Assembly (NCBI GenBank): GCA_013398055.1
Contig: VZRS01007681.1
Location: 248,001-312,000 of the forward strand
Length of the DNA stretch: 64,000 nt
Reading direction: 5' to 3'
Source of the DNA: Ifrita kowaldi
Taxonomy: Eukaryota > Chordata > Aves > Passeriformes > Cinclosomatidae
Shown here: piece by piece, positions 13,201 through 26,620 of the stretch
Position numbering within the stretch: the first letter of the stretch is position 1
Layout: every line of letters starts with the position of its first letter
The notes under the pieces: generated by a model
What the model was told of the DNA's origin: nothing
The model's database searches: none
The model's input: only the letters and a program-made list of their open reading frames with translations
Translations under genes and position numbers: made by a program

Positions 13201-16093
13201 AGGAGGTGGCTCGTGTTCAAGGATGGGCAAAGTATGAAATGAATAAGGGAAAGTGGCAAAAATCTAGCCTTTAATCAGGTCTCCTACTATATAATTCATC
13301 TTTATACACATCCATTAATGCAGCCAGTTTGTGACAACAATCAGTCTTTCAATGTAAGTTTTGATTTCTGTGGTCTGATGTTCTGTGACTGAGACTTACT
13401 CTTTGTACTTTTAGATTGTATCCTAAACATCCATTGATAGTCAAGAACTATTTGACTTCTAAGACCGAAGAACAGGAGTACTCATCCCAGTGTGCCCAAA
13501 TGTAACACGCTCTGTGACAAAAGACAGAGAAGGCAAAAGAGGCCACCCAATCCTTTCCCCACACAACCCTTTGGAGAGCCAACCAACAAGCAATTTGCTA
13601 TGGTATCAACAAATCAATTGGTTGAAACAACAGCTGGTGCTGAGGCCAAAAGGTTGCAAACTCAGAGGCCGCAAAGATAACTGAGCCCTTCTGCAAACAG
13701 AACCAACCTGGGGAATGATCAGGGAAATTGCTTGAAAACCACAACTGGTCTGAAACAAAATCCTAATGTAGGCACAGCCTAAAACACAGACAGCAGAGAC
13801 AGAATTTGCTCTGTCTCCAAGAAGATGAAGTAACAAAATTAGTCTGAAACATGTGAGGGAACAAATCTCTTTTTCCTTAACACCTTAAAATCATTTGTCT
13901 CTAGGAATAAGGAAGTAGTTTCTGAGGGGAGCAGGATAAGAGTCTAGAAAAATTGACAAGTGTCAGCTACATATATAAAAACATATATAAATATATATGT
14001 GCACACATACATGTGTGTCAATCCAAATGCATAATTTCAGTCTTTCCTCAGAGGTCATAAAACACAGGCCATGGAAGTTCTTGATCTTTCTGTATTGTAA
14101 AGAGACACATCTGGTCTTTTAGACTCAGTTTAGAATTCTCTGAATTAGTGGAGAGGTAGCCTTGTCAGTTCAGTAAACACCTGATAAGACTCATATATTA
14201 CAACAAAGCACAGCATTCAGAGGCCTGCCCTACTTTGCATGAAAAGCTGAGAACACAGCCATCAATAAGTATTTAACATTGCCTTGTAAGTCATTGATTT
14301 TTTTCCTTAAAAGAATCAAGGAAAGAATGTGAAAATAATGAGTCATGCTTACAAACTCTAATTGTTTCATAATGTATACAAATGTGCGTATAACAGCTCT
14401 GAAAACTAGGTTTCTATTAAAATCCCCAGTGGTAATAAAGATCAAATTTACCTCATTGAAAAGCAAATACAAATCAAATTAATGTACTGAATATCTTTAA
14501 AAGCCATTTTTACTTCTCACAAATGTTTCCTTAGACTGTTAAAATTATTTCAATTTGAAATGGGATACTTACCTCCTTATCAGCTGCAGATTTGTTATGG
14601 TAAGCAATTACAGAGTTTTGTGTCATCCATCAAGAATGCTGAATTTTCTCTCACTGTAACAATTCACATTTAATACAATTAGTGCAAAAGTAGCAACTGG
14701 TTGAATATTGAGCCCAAGAGAGTACAAAAATCTGACCTACGTTTTGTGCCCCATGACCAGAATGTAATTAATCAAATAGTGTTAGCGCTCTGGAGTACTG
14801 CAAAATAGCCCACTGCAATAATTCTTAGGATGCACCATGTTAGGGACAGGCTACTTCCCCCAGTGAAAAATGAGAAGGCAAAGTGAAAAACAAAATGCTT
14901 TTTGTCCCTCCACCCATGCTTGCAGTGGTTGCAGTGCCACCAGGGAGTGAGTGGGTGTCAGTCTGACAGGCTTTCCTTTTAGTGCATTCAAAGAAGACAG
15001 ACAGTGACAAACTTCAGCTTTCACAAATCATGCATTAGAGCTAAATAATAGTGAAACTCTGCTCCTTTTCTTGTTTACCTTACATCCTGAACATATTTTC
15101 AGCTTGGCTAGATTTACTTTATTTTTTCTTTTAGTGAAGTTGACATGCTGATATGTTCATTATTCTAGTTTTAGGGCTGCTATGAAAACTATGAAACAGC
15201 AGAAGAGTCACAGTAAATTAGTGAGGATTGGTTTCACTGTACCATAATGACTATAACAAACACCACTGGGCATTGCTGTTTGCATAAAAATTTTATAAGA
15301 ACTTCCATTAACTATGTGCTTCACATTCTCTTAGATTGCTCGAATCAAAAAGAGATCCATTTAGATATAAAATCAAGGCATATTCGGTTGGCACTAATTC
15401 TGTAGGAAGATCCGAGATAGGAAAAGGTTTTGACTCAGAATAAAAGTTTATTGTTTATTGGACAGTTTTTTAAGTAATTACTTAATTACTTTCTGAGCAG
15501 TTATTTACTCTCTTGATGGACTACCCCTTTTTACCTTACTCTTCACCAAAAAGTCTTTCGCAGTGTGACCTAAAATAGTAACTGTAAAACCAAGACAAGG
15601 AAGTGAAGCAACATATGCCTGCATGCTGCTGATTTTTTTTTACATACTGTTTAAACCTATGAGGGAGTCTTTCGTCTGCACTCTCAGTAGGTAGCCTAAC
15701 ACCATGGCAGAGGCATACAGCTCACAAGTGACACAACAGAGCACTGGTGTGAAGTGACACAAGCAGCTGAAAGGCAAGGAGACTTTTCTCTATGCCCTGC
15801 TCATGTGCTTTCTTTTCATGTTGCGGGACCTTAATTTAAAGGTTGATAAATCATGTGGTTAACAAAGAATCTCTGAAAAAGGATCTTGGACTTCAAGCAG
15901 CCAAGCTAACGTTATAGAAGAGAAACTACTATCTCCTAGTTAGTTCTCTACTTCTTTTGCCTTTTGAGCTGATTTTTACTGGAGTCCGGTGTCTAAATTT
16001 TGAGTGTGCCTGAGGAGGATTGTTTTACGGTTTCAAGCAGGCCCGCGTATTTTGTGAGAACATTAAAAGATATTCCTTCCACTGAGCATTACA
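13201..16093. other. Intergenic DNA, no gene seen
   Basis: AT-rich sequence without coding signal. A TA/CA-rich alternating tract is at 13968-14018. Nothing else was recognised. Confidence 0.65.
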
Positions 16094-16668
16094 TGTGTTG
16101 GGAGGAAAGGGTTAACCAGAAGATTTGGTGAGGAGTGAATAATTTCACTCAAAGTCACCTTGCAAGTGGGAATACTAGGAATACAAGTGTGGGAAAACTC
16201 CACTTACTAGCATTCATCCTCTGCCTGTTCTGAGGGGAAGAATTCCTGTGTAGATACACTCTTACAGACATGCTTGAGCCTCCTGCCGGGGGATAGAGAA
16301 CACGAAAGCACAGCCTTGCAATAAAGCGCACGTGGCAAAGCCCTTTCTACGCGGGGGCAGGCAGTGGGGCCCCCTCACTGTCTGGAGGATGAACGGAGCC
16401 TGACAGAGCTCTCTCCCTCTGTGTCTCTGCCCACCAGGATAACCGGAGCCTGACAGAGCCCACGTCCCTGTGTGTCTTTGCCCACTACAATGACCTGAGC
16501 TTGATGGAGCCTGTGCCCCGTGTATTTCTACTCACTAGGATGAGCTGAGCCTGTGTCCATGTGTGTCTCTACTGCCTGGTGGTGTTAGCAAGGTGATGAT
16601 ATAAATCTACTCTGCCTTCTGGCTGTGGTTTGGTGGTCTCCCTGGCTACCTGTATCTGTCAATTCACA
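16094..16668 (+). mobile_element. Possible solo LTR of an endogenous retroviral element
   Basis: The segment is bounded by TGTGTTGGG and CAATTCACA (TG...CA ends) and is GC- and CpG-richer than its flanks. It has AATAAAG near 16320 that could act as an LTR polyadenylation signal. The flanking bases (TACA before, TACC after) give at best an imperfect target-site duplication. There is no internal viral coding region. It could equally be unrelated GC-rich DNA carrying a minisatellite. Confidence 0.3.
16387..16582. repeat. Minisatellite of about four 50-bp units
   Basis: Units start at 16387, 16437, 16488 and 16538. Each begins with GGATGA- or GGATAA-like bases (CAATGA in the third), followed by CGGAGCCTGA-like sequence and a TGTGTCTCTGCCCACTA-like end. 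The first two units are closest; the last is shortened. Confidence 0.88.
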
Positions 16669-19600
16669 TACCACAAAATACAGGGCATGAGTTGTACCCA
16701 ACTGATACAAAACTCTGAGTTTTCTTATATAACCTACGCAGTTACATGAACCTCAGGTGTGTACAGCCACATCCATGAAGACGATTCTTTCTGCATTTAA
16801 GCAGACATGTTATAACAGGCACTGGAAACTATTTGTACATGCAGCGAGTTATTTCTCCTTGTAATGTGTTATATTGGAGCCTGGTGACTACAAGTGGCTT
16901 AAGAAGCTTTTACACTATTTCAACAGACAGAACAATATTCAGGACTTACATGACTTGGACTTGCTCTCTTTTGAAGAACAGCCTCAGTCTAGAGGACGTG
17001 TGGGATATGGGTTAGAGACACTGACACTAGAAGCCACATGTACTGTCTGAGGCAGAGGGAAATTTGGGCCCTCTTAAAAGCAAAGCTTGTTTGACTCTTG
17101 ACTCTGGCAATGATTTCCAGTCCTATTTCTCTGTTCCTTGTCTATAAATTCAGTATAATGACATTTCCTTGTTTCCCAAGTTACTCCAACGACTGTTCAG
17201 AAATTGCTAATATATTTGTTACATTGACTAGCCAGGAAAATTGTTACCTGTAAGACAAAAGAGGATGTTAGCAAAATACAAACTATATGTGAAGAACAAT
17301 GGTATGAATGTTAGATGGAGTTGATTTTTTTAATCATCAGATATGTGATGTTGTACAATGTTCTTTCAATAGGATGTGTTAAGAATAAAATCCACTAACC
17401 AGTAAAGAGATTCAAGAGAAAATAAATCCCATGGGCAAGGAAGATGCCTTCTTAGTGTTTAAAAAAATGTAAATATCTCAACAGCACCCTTTAATTTCTA
17501 GGGCTGTATAACATATGCCCTATACTTTACCACACATTTTAACAAAAAAGTATTTTGAGAAAGCTGATTCTACATCACTGAAAAGAATCCTGATTAATTT
17601 TAGGATAATTACTAGTAAAATATTTTCTCAACATAAGGAAATGTTTGGCAGAAATTGCAGTGCATGGTTTTGGCACTGTTGTAAACTCCCTAAAGCAGTC
17701 ACATGTGCTGTGAAAAAGGAGTGGCTCTGATATGAATAAAAGAAAATTTGTGCCACTTCCTTGAGTTTTCTTGGGTAAGGCAAATTGGAAATTATATCAG
17801 AATGTATGTGTTCTATTCATACAGAGATCTTAATCAACCTTGTTCTTATGTTACTATTCTGAGGAGAAAAAAAAAATTACTAAGAACTGAAAATAAGTTT
17901 AAGTATCTCATTTAAGCTCAGGTCTTTTCAGTTTCAGAAACCCCAAATCTAAATGCTATCTGTCATATCACTAAAACCCATGCCCATACTTGCTCCTCTA
18001 ACAAGACTTTGATGAAGCCACAAAAAACTTTGAAGATATAAACCATCTGTTATTCACAGAGAGTGCAATTAAGAGAAAGGACAGCAATCTCTTCTGAGCT
18101 AATCACACCCAACTTCTCGGTTTTCACTGCACTAACAGGTCTTTGCTGACGCCGCCTTTTCAACACAGAACTATTCTGTCACCGATATGAACTGTGCCTG
18201 ATACGTAATTAGCGTGGCTTGACTTCTATTTCACCCAGAATGAACACAACCACTATCACAAACACTCTAAGATGGGTTTATATAATTATTTTCCTGTCTT
18301 TACATAGCAGTATATGATTCTTAAAACAAAGATTTCCAGGCCCAAGAAAAATAAAGCTTGACTTGTTTTGGAAACAGACTATCTGTTTCCAAACAGATAA
18401 CAGAAGGCATATCTTCAGATCATAGATTAGATCAGGGAAAGTTTGTTCAAATGGTTGACTCTGTGAATTCTAATTAAGTCACTAAAGTTGCCTGTAACAC
18501 TTGTTTCTTGAGCTTGCACTCCAGTGTTCTGCTGACACAGCTGCAAGGAAGATACACGGAGTCCCTGAGCTGCAGGATCCCTCTTGGACAAAAACATTGA
18601 TCAGCAAAACTCTACTGTTAGCAGAGCTGCTTATTTCATTCATTGGATGAGCATTTTGCAGACTGTATAGATTGAGACTGCACCTTTCCCATTCAGAGCA
18701 CTTATCTGGGACACATCTCAGTCAACAGTCTCAGCCCCTACTTCAGTATGTTCCACAGGATTTTCTTTCATCCTGTTGCGCATGGTAGAAACTCGAGAAG
18801 CAAAACTTGCAAGACAGCTCTCACGTCACAGGAAAAATTGCTTCCTGTACATCATCAGTTAATACAATTGGATTTTCTTCTGGAATTTGGGTATAGACAC
18901 TGCTCATCCGCACATGGGCCAGCAGAGCTATTAAGATGTTTCTGTTTCAGCATCAGTCATTTGGCAATGTATTTAAGGCTAAGTAGCATCAGTAAACCTT
19001 ATGGCAATAAACAAAATTGCCAGATTGACTTTACACTTTAATTAATTACAAGGGCTTGGAAATTATCTTTACATCTTTTAGATGTAAGGCTAGCATTAAG
19101 TAAAGTAAATCACCATTAACTGTTACAAGAAGTTGATAACAAAAAGCACAGATTTACAAAAAATTAAAATTAATAAAAAAGGACATTTTTATAATGGAGA
19201 CAGAAATGAATGAAAGGATGAGAGGCCAAGGAATCATGGAAAAAGAAATTTTAAATAAGAGAGTGGTAGTGGCAGATGCATATATTGCTATTTGAACTTT
19301 CAGAATTCCTTAAATTTTTCATTGCAAGGAATAAAGAAAGCTGACCACTGTGTATTCAACAAAGTAAGGAATGTCTATGTGGGGCCACAGAGTGTAAAGC
19401 AGCACTTTGCAATTTTTTATGCTGTATGACAAATAGAGGTCCCACACAACCCAAGATGTAACAAACTGGGAACAAACATCATTCTCCAAAAGTGACTGTA
19501 AAAACTCAGCTGTTTAAGGCCCTGCATCTTATGTGTCTCAAAGGCTGTAAATCACATTTGTTCAAAGCACAACTTGTTTTTTTCTGTTCCAGAAACATGG

Positions 19601-21249
19601 CCAGAAGGCTTCCTTTGGGATAAGAATATTCTACTGTTTTCCCTTCGGCTTATGCATCATCCTCAGGAAGATGATTCATTTGAATACATATTTCTGAGAA
19701 TGGTAGGCAAGCCAAAAGAGTAGAAGTTTCTTGTAATACTAACTACTTGCAGAAACCTTTACTTATAGCATAATGATTCAGATCTGACTCTGAATGGTAG
19801 TGGAGCACCTCACCTGGCGACTAAGATTAACTGATGAGCAGAGTTAAAATGGTACTATTGTTACCATGGTTATCTGCTCAGTAACTGACTGAGCACAAAG
19901 GCTTGAATTTTGCAGCATGTACCTGAAAATGACTAGAACTTCATTTGACATACAAAGAGAGCCTACCACCAACTTTGAGATAAATAATAATAATTAACTT
20001 GCAGCAAGATGCAGTATAACACTGCTTCATGCTAACATTTAAAATCCAAATTAAATAAGATAATATTAAGAGCAGTCTTCAACTCCACTGAACAGCAACT
20101 TCTCTCTGGGGCTCTTCTTAGCTTGCTTCTGGATCCAAGGTCTGAGAACTGGAAGGAAATGTTTGAAAATGCCTTGAGCCTGTTATCTGAAATAATAAAA
20201 CAATCTCAGCAACTTATGGCAGCTTTTGTTTGTAGAAACCTTTAGAATGTCACTCAGCCAACAAAGCAGAGAGGCCCCTCTACTACTCAGATTTCAACCA
20301 GAAAGCACCTTTTAACCTCAAAAATGAAACAAAACTGATAACCATCTCTTTGAAGCCTAATTGAAACCACTTATTGAATGACAGCAATGGCTGTCACACA
20401 ATCCAGGCATGTCTGGAAGAAGCACACAAATGGCTGTCTCCTCACATACCAGCATTTACAAGTACTAGTCCTCCTTCCCACTTCTAATTTTTTGGTATTA
20501 TTGGTCCATAAAAAGCACTGCACATGCATAAAATCAGTTTGATTTATAGTTGAATGAAATATTTCATTTCCTTCAATACAGAGCGAACATGCAAGGCTAT
20601 GTTCATTTTGTGTACAGAGACAATACATACAAAATAAATATACCCTGGTTTCTGTATTACAGATGAGTATGCTGGGCTACAATGCACACAGAAGCAAAAG
20701 CAAGGTGCTTCTATCAGGTTTCGTGTCACCTGTTGCACTGCTGCCACAAATGAAGACTGAGTTTTGGCTGTGTAACTACAAGTTTGCTGACAGTTTTTGT
20801 TCTGGCTTATAGCAGGAGACAGAAGGGAATGTAGCCCAGCCTGCTGGCACCACAGTGTTAAGTGTGAGAGATAGTAAAGATACTTGTCAGCTGAGTGAAC
20901 AGAAGAGGCTTGAGTGCATGCAGAAATAACACTGCCTGAGGAAAAAATTGGCAGTTTTACTTAAGAATTTTCCAGCAGGAAGAACACTGTATCACCTGAG
21001 ACATTTCGCTGCTTTCCCCCCACTCCTCTCTGTTCTTCTCTTTCTCTCCTCCTTTTAACGCAGGGAGTCATTCCAGGGAATGCCATTTCTCCTAAAGCAT
21101 CTTGTACAAGGACTGCTCTACAATGTCCACAGGTCTCCATATTAACAACAAAGCAGCAGTGGCTTTGACTTCGTGGCATAAGGGCATTGGATGCAAGCTT
21201 GTTCAGACAAACTGGCTGGTGCTCAGAGGGCAGGACTGGTGGGCACAGA
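16669..21249. other. Intergenic DNA, no gene seen
   Basis: No splice-supported coding sequence, RNA gene or named repeat is visible. A perfect hairpin at 18367-18393 is listed separately. Confidence 0.65.
18367..18393. repeat. Perfect 12-bp inverted repeat with 3-base loop
   Basis: TTTGGAAACAGA, loop CTA, then TCTGTTTCCAAA. All twelve pairs match. Confidence 0.85.
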
Positions 21250-22015
21250 TGGTGATATTACAATCACAAAATCACAGAAAAATTTAAGTTGTAAGTGATC
21301 TCTGGGGTCTATCCAATACAAAACGCTATTCAAAACAGGTCTAATTAGATCAGGTTCCCTGGGGCAGTGCTCAGCTTAGTCTTGTACACCACCAAGGATG
21401 GTGATGCAACAGCTTCACTCAGCTTGTTTTCCAGTATTTGTGTGTCCTATCAGCAAATAATTTTTTCCTTTCTATCTGTTTGGAACTTTACATGTTCCAA
21501 CTTATCTTCATCACCTCTCAACCTTCTGCTTGCATCAGCAAGAAGAGTCTGACTCCACCACATCTGTATTCTCTGATCATGTATCCACAGAGAGGAATAA
21601 GGCCTCCTCCAAGGCCCACACACTTAATCTTTAGTCTAAACAAGCTCAGCTTGTTCAACCTCTCCTTGTCCATCCCCCGGAATAGCTTGTGTATCCTTTG
21701 CTGGACTTGCTCTGTTATTCCCTGGTTTTCCTGCATTGGGGAGCCCCAGACAGGACACAATACTCCTGATTTAGTCTCACAAGCGCTGCATTGAGGGAAA
21801 AGATCACTTCTCTCAGCCTGCTGGCTGCTGCCCTGCTAATACACCTGAGCATGTCAAGTGCTGCCTTTGCTGCCAGAACACAACCTCGGCTCACGCTCAT
21901 CTCGTCATCCACAGGACCCCCAGCTCTTCTACAAAATCTACATTTTCTACACAGCTGTGGGGTGCTGGCAAATTTGCAGAGAGTGCACTTTGTTCCACCA
22001 TCAGAGTTATAAGGG
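21250..22015 (-). mobile_element. CR1 LINE fragment, minus orientation, with 3' end
   Basis: The minus strand keeps a partly open frame (within 21715-22200) with SRLREVIFSLNAALVRLNQE, matching the CR1 ORF2 block SRLREVILPLYSALVRPHLE. It also has CTLCKFAST, matching the region after the RT catalytic motif. The low-coordinate side begins with ATCACAAAATCACAGAAA, the reverse of a CR1 3' end. It is diverged and inactive. Confidence 0.87.
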
Positions 22016-25000
22016 CATGAAACCATACTGGCCTGAACAGCGATCCCAGAGGGATGCTGCTCATTACTGACTGTCAGCTGGACTGTGCACTCATCCCACA
22101 ACCCATGCAAATAGTTGTAGGCATCAGCTGACTGCCTTAAAACACAGGGAATTGTGGTAAATGGCCATTGTTTGCCCTGAAAAAAAGAGTAAGAATTCAA
22201 GCTGCACCAGGGAAGACTAGAAAAAGGCTACCAAATGAACTGCTAAATGAATAATCCTGACCAAAACAGATGCACCAAAGCTGAAGGGCTTAGGGAACAG
22301 AGCTGAAGAATTTGTTCATAATGCCTTGTAGAGTGTGAGATTTCTTTACTCCAGCCCTTAAAGAAATCCCTTTGTTCAGTTCTATTGCACTAGGGTTTTT
22401 TTGTTGTACTTCAACACTGTTCTCCAATGTCACCATGGAATATAAAAAGTTAAGGTTATAATCAAAACTTATCCCTACTGATGGAACCTCAATCTTAGTA
22501 TATGGCATAAACCTAATATATGATCTGAGAGTTCTACTTGCTGAAAAAAAATCTAAAATGAAATGTTTGAAGTATTTTATTCAATATTTTTATAACCGGT
22601 TAACACTTAAAGATTAGGAAGTACTTTTGGCTAAATTATTCCCCTGCACCTAAAGTTTAAAAGGAATACTTTTGAGTGCAACATTCTTCTACCGGCTGAA
22701 AAACCATCCCATCAGTCACTGATGGAATTGCATGCACTTAGTAATGGCTGGAGACTACAGATGCCTGTAAACAACTTAGCATCCAGTGTGCAGTCTTTGG
22801 ATTCAAGGTATGGAACACTGGGATATACTGCTATCTGCATAAAAGCCCATGCATGAGATTTAGATATATGTAGGTAACTGTTTCAGTTATGTTACATTCG
22901 ATATAATCTATACATTACTGAATGGCTTTCCATCATTTTGCTGTAAGGGCGTATATTCAAGCTGTTAGCACCAATAAAATTTGAACTAATTTAAATGAGG
23001 CCTATAGAGACAAGATGCTCCATCACAAAATGCAGTTTATATGAGTGTTCTTAGATGTTAATGGTTAAATGAGTGATGTCTCTTTTCCTCCCAAAACTCA
23101 TTTGTTGTAGAATGGTAGGTGTAGTCACTGGGCAGCATTTTTATTTATCCTAGATTTGTTATTATCTGTGATGAGCTTGCTTTTCCCCAATTATAGTGTT
23201 AAAACTTAAAGTATAAATAAATAGCATACAATCATATTCTGGTTATTTTATTCTTGATGGATTTCAAAATAATGCATAGCTCTCTTTAAGCCTAATATTT
23301 GCAGGACATACCATGAAGCAAACAAGTAACCCTTCCTGATTATAGTCTCTGGCTGCCAAAGACAGTTTTATCACAGTTTTCTGGGGTACTGTCATGATTT
23401 GTTGACTTTCACCATCAGTACAGTGATGTTCTGGCATCACTCCCAGAAGCCAACAAATGACTTACAGGATGTGGAAAAAAAAAAAAAAAAAAGAAAAAAA
23501 AAAGAAGACAGGGTGATGTGTAGGATCTAAGTTAGAATAAATCTTTGGAAAAAACTTTGTTGGAAATCTCATATGCTGTGTCCCAGCCTCCACCAAGCCC
23601 TGATCAGCAGTATTTTTTGCGGATTTATTTGGACTGATTCACATTAAACTTGCTTCAGCCTATTTTGAAGTTTAATTAGCGATGTTGATAAATCTTGTGC
23701 ACATTTTCCAATAATTGTAAAAGCAATTGTTAGACACAGAGTGCAATGCTATTGTAACAAGAAAAAGAATTATTACAGGATTTTTTAATGTAGAAAAGGT
23801 GCTAAAAGGATTCACCATATCAGTGACATAAAATGCCCAGAATATCCACCAGTTTTGTGATGTTCTTGACCATTTCTGTTACGTCCTTCTTCTAGCAGGC
23901 CCATCTCTGACATCAACAGAAGCAACCAGCAAACTGGGTCTATCAACTTTCAGTACTCAAAATAAACAAAACAAATTACCTAAAAGAAGTCCTGTATCTG
24001 TGACAGAAACAAGAGAGATTGATTCCCCCTGCTCCTCCTGCTTTATCGCTACCCTCATGACAGAGCCGCTTGGCAGCCTTAAATAGGACATGACATGCTG
24101 TCATCTTCCCTCCCCTATCCCTTTCATGTCCTTCAGGGAATCTCAACACAAATGCCTTATTTCAAGGAAATAATTTTTTTTCTGCCTCTGGCAATTTTCT
24201 TTGCCTTTCATCTACTCATTGTTATTGTCACTTTTGCTCTTTTCATTGCGCTTTGGCAATGACATCAGTGTTTCATGTTACTACCGAGAAACTTCTCCAA
24301 ATACATGAGGAAAAAAAGGAAAAAAAAAACCCTAGACAACAATCATTCCACTTGATGCAATGAATTTTTTCACCTATCACAGCTGAAATGATGAAAAAAC
24401 TGTTGTAGAAGACAGAACAACTTCTGTAGGATCTGTATGTATCAGATATTTGTATGTCTGTCTTGCACAGGAGTATTAAGGACAGAATAAGAGAGCAAAA
24501 AGAGACCCAAGCAGAGTGCAGCAATGAACAATATGTAACCTCATTAACAATCATGGACTTGAAATAGCCAGAGTAACCTCGACCATGACATATGGTGCTC
24601 TGTGCTCAGTGTTGTCTGCTGTAATAACACTGCCTACACTATGGAAGTTTACCCCAGATATGTCAGGTTTTGCCACTTATTAACAATGCCAACTTTCTTT
24701 TTTTTAGCAAGCTGTTAAAACAATGACAGAAGACCAGTAAAAAACACGACTTCTCTCACAGAACACTTCACTGTCATAGACCCAAGCTAGAAAATAACAG
24801 CTATACAGTACTCATCTTCTCAAACTCCAAATCTAAGAGATGACATACATGAGATACTTCCATTATGATTAATGCAGCTCTCACTGAAAACAAAGACCCA
24901 GTTGGAATATTTATTTATGGAGGATCAAAACCTTAGGGATTTGTAATGTCCTTTTTTTTTGTTGTTGTATTTGGATTTTTTTATTCTGTGAGATTTAAAT

Positions 25001-25528
25001 GTGTACAAACAAAACGGGAGATTAAAAGTCTAAAGACGCAGTTTCTCACTTTCTGGCTCAGCGGTTATCTTTGATCTAGCCCACACACAGATTACACAGT
25101 GTTTAGGGACATATACCACCTTAAGTCATGTATGCAGTGGTGAATGAATGAATGTTTTTTCATGGCCCAAAAGCTTGTTTTCTGATGTTATGTGCTAAGA
25201 TTAACATACGCTCTATAATTTCTCTGTGTGCATTAATTCAGTTAAGGTTTCCATTAGGAGTTCTGAATTGTGTCCACAACTTCTTGTCTTTCAAAACAAA
25301 CATAAACAAAACCAACAGCCTTGAACTATACCATCTGTAATCTTATTTGTCTGGGGGGTCTGATGAACAACTTCTTGCTACTGGAGAAAAGAAAGGAGAT
25401 GTCAAAACCATTCTCTAGGATCTTTCCATGTCATTCATCATTTCTGCTGAGGGCACCATTATCTGTGATATAATATCAAAGGTCCAAGTGAATCAGTGAA
25501 ATTACTTAAGTCCTTCCTGGAGGAGGGT

Positions 25529-25554
25529 ATTAGCATAATTGGTATTATGCTAAT
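25529..25554. repeat. Perfect 11-bp inverted repeat with 4-base loop
   Basis: ATTAGCATAAT, loop TGGT, then ATTATGCTAAT. All pairs match. Confidence 0.85.
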
Positions 25555-26578
25555 TATTACCATTTAGTTGGTAAAAGGCACACAATGCACTTCCTTCATC
25601 ATGTCCAGCTGTTTTTTGGCATTTTTTTTGGTTTCTTTTTTAATATTTATCTTTTTTGATATTTAACATGCAGGAATCAGCTGAACTGAAATATAGTTGA
25701 GATGCACTGTCTACAAATATTGGTATGCGTTTCTGTTGCCAAGACGACTTAGCAGAGGGTGAAGACAAATTACAGACAAAATGGGTATTGACTAGCAGAT
25801 GTTAAAAAAGCAAAGTTTGCAATTGCAATACAATCCACTTTATCATAGAAGGTCCAGATGTGAATTGATCAGTCTGGTACATATTTAGGAACATTTCTGG
25901 TTCTTTGTAAGACCAGCTCTAATGCTGCTGTCCATCTTCGCGCTTTACCTAGATTTCCTGTTGCAGTGGACAATGACCTGGCAACAGTTACTGCTCACAT
26001 TGCCTCTTGGCTGAACCAGAGGAATGAATATAATTGGATGTAAATCTTCCAGCACTTGGAAAAAATTAAATGCTATAAAACACTGCAGGCCTCTCCTCAA
26101 AAATACAGACTGCATATTTGGTGCAACAAACACAGTAAACCCATTATTAATGTTGACTTTGCAGAGAAAAACGTGCAATTCAAGAAGAGCCTGGCCTAGA
26201 ACCCCAAAATGCCTAACTGCCCACATAAAAACTGAGATCTGCAGTTATTGTTCTCTGATGCACAGGAGCTTTTTAAACTTCAAAAACAGATCTCTACTTA
26301 GAACCTCTATACTGCAGTGACAAAACAGGAAACAGACTGCACATATTTGGCTTTCTGAAGAAAAGGTGTGTAAGCATGAATAGTGGTCATACTCAATGCA
26401 CCACCCACAGAACATCTCATATTTTGTGATGTTAAGATAATCAAGAAGGTGATTCACAGTGCTAAGTATGCAAGCACTGTATACTGATTGTTGGGGAAAA
26501 ATCTATAAATTCAAAATTCACAGCATGTATTCCTCCTAGAACATAGTCTAGGGCCCTATTAATGCTCTTACAGTTCCC

Positions 26579-26584
<6 letters not shown>

Positions 26585-26618
<34 letters not shown>
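26585..26618. repeat. Poly-A run of 34 bases
   Basis: This is the longest homopolymer in the window. No retrocopy-like sequence could be recognised to its left, so it is annotated only as a simple repeat. Confidence 0.9.

Positions 26619-26620
<2 letters not shown>

Noticed and set aside
21715..22200. 161-codon minus-strand frame as a host gene
   Set aside because: It is the decayed ORF2 of a CR1 LINE.
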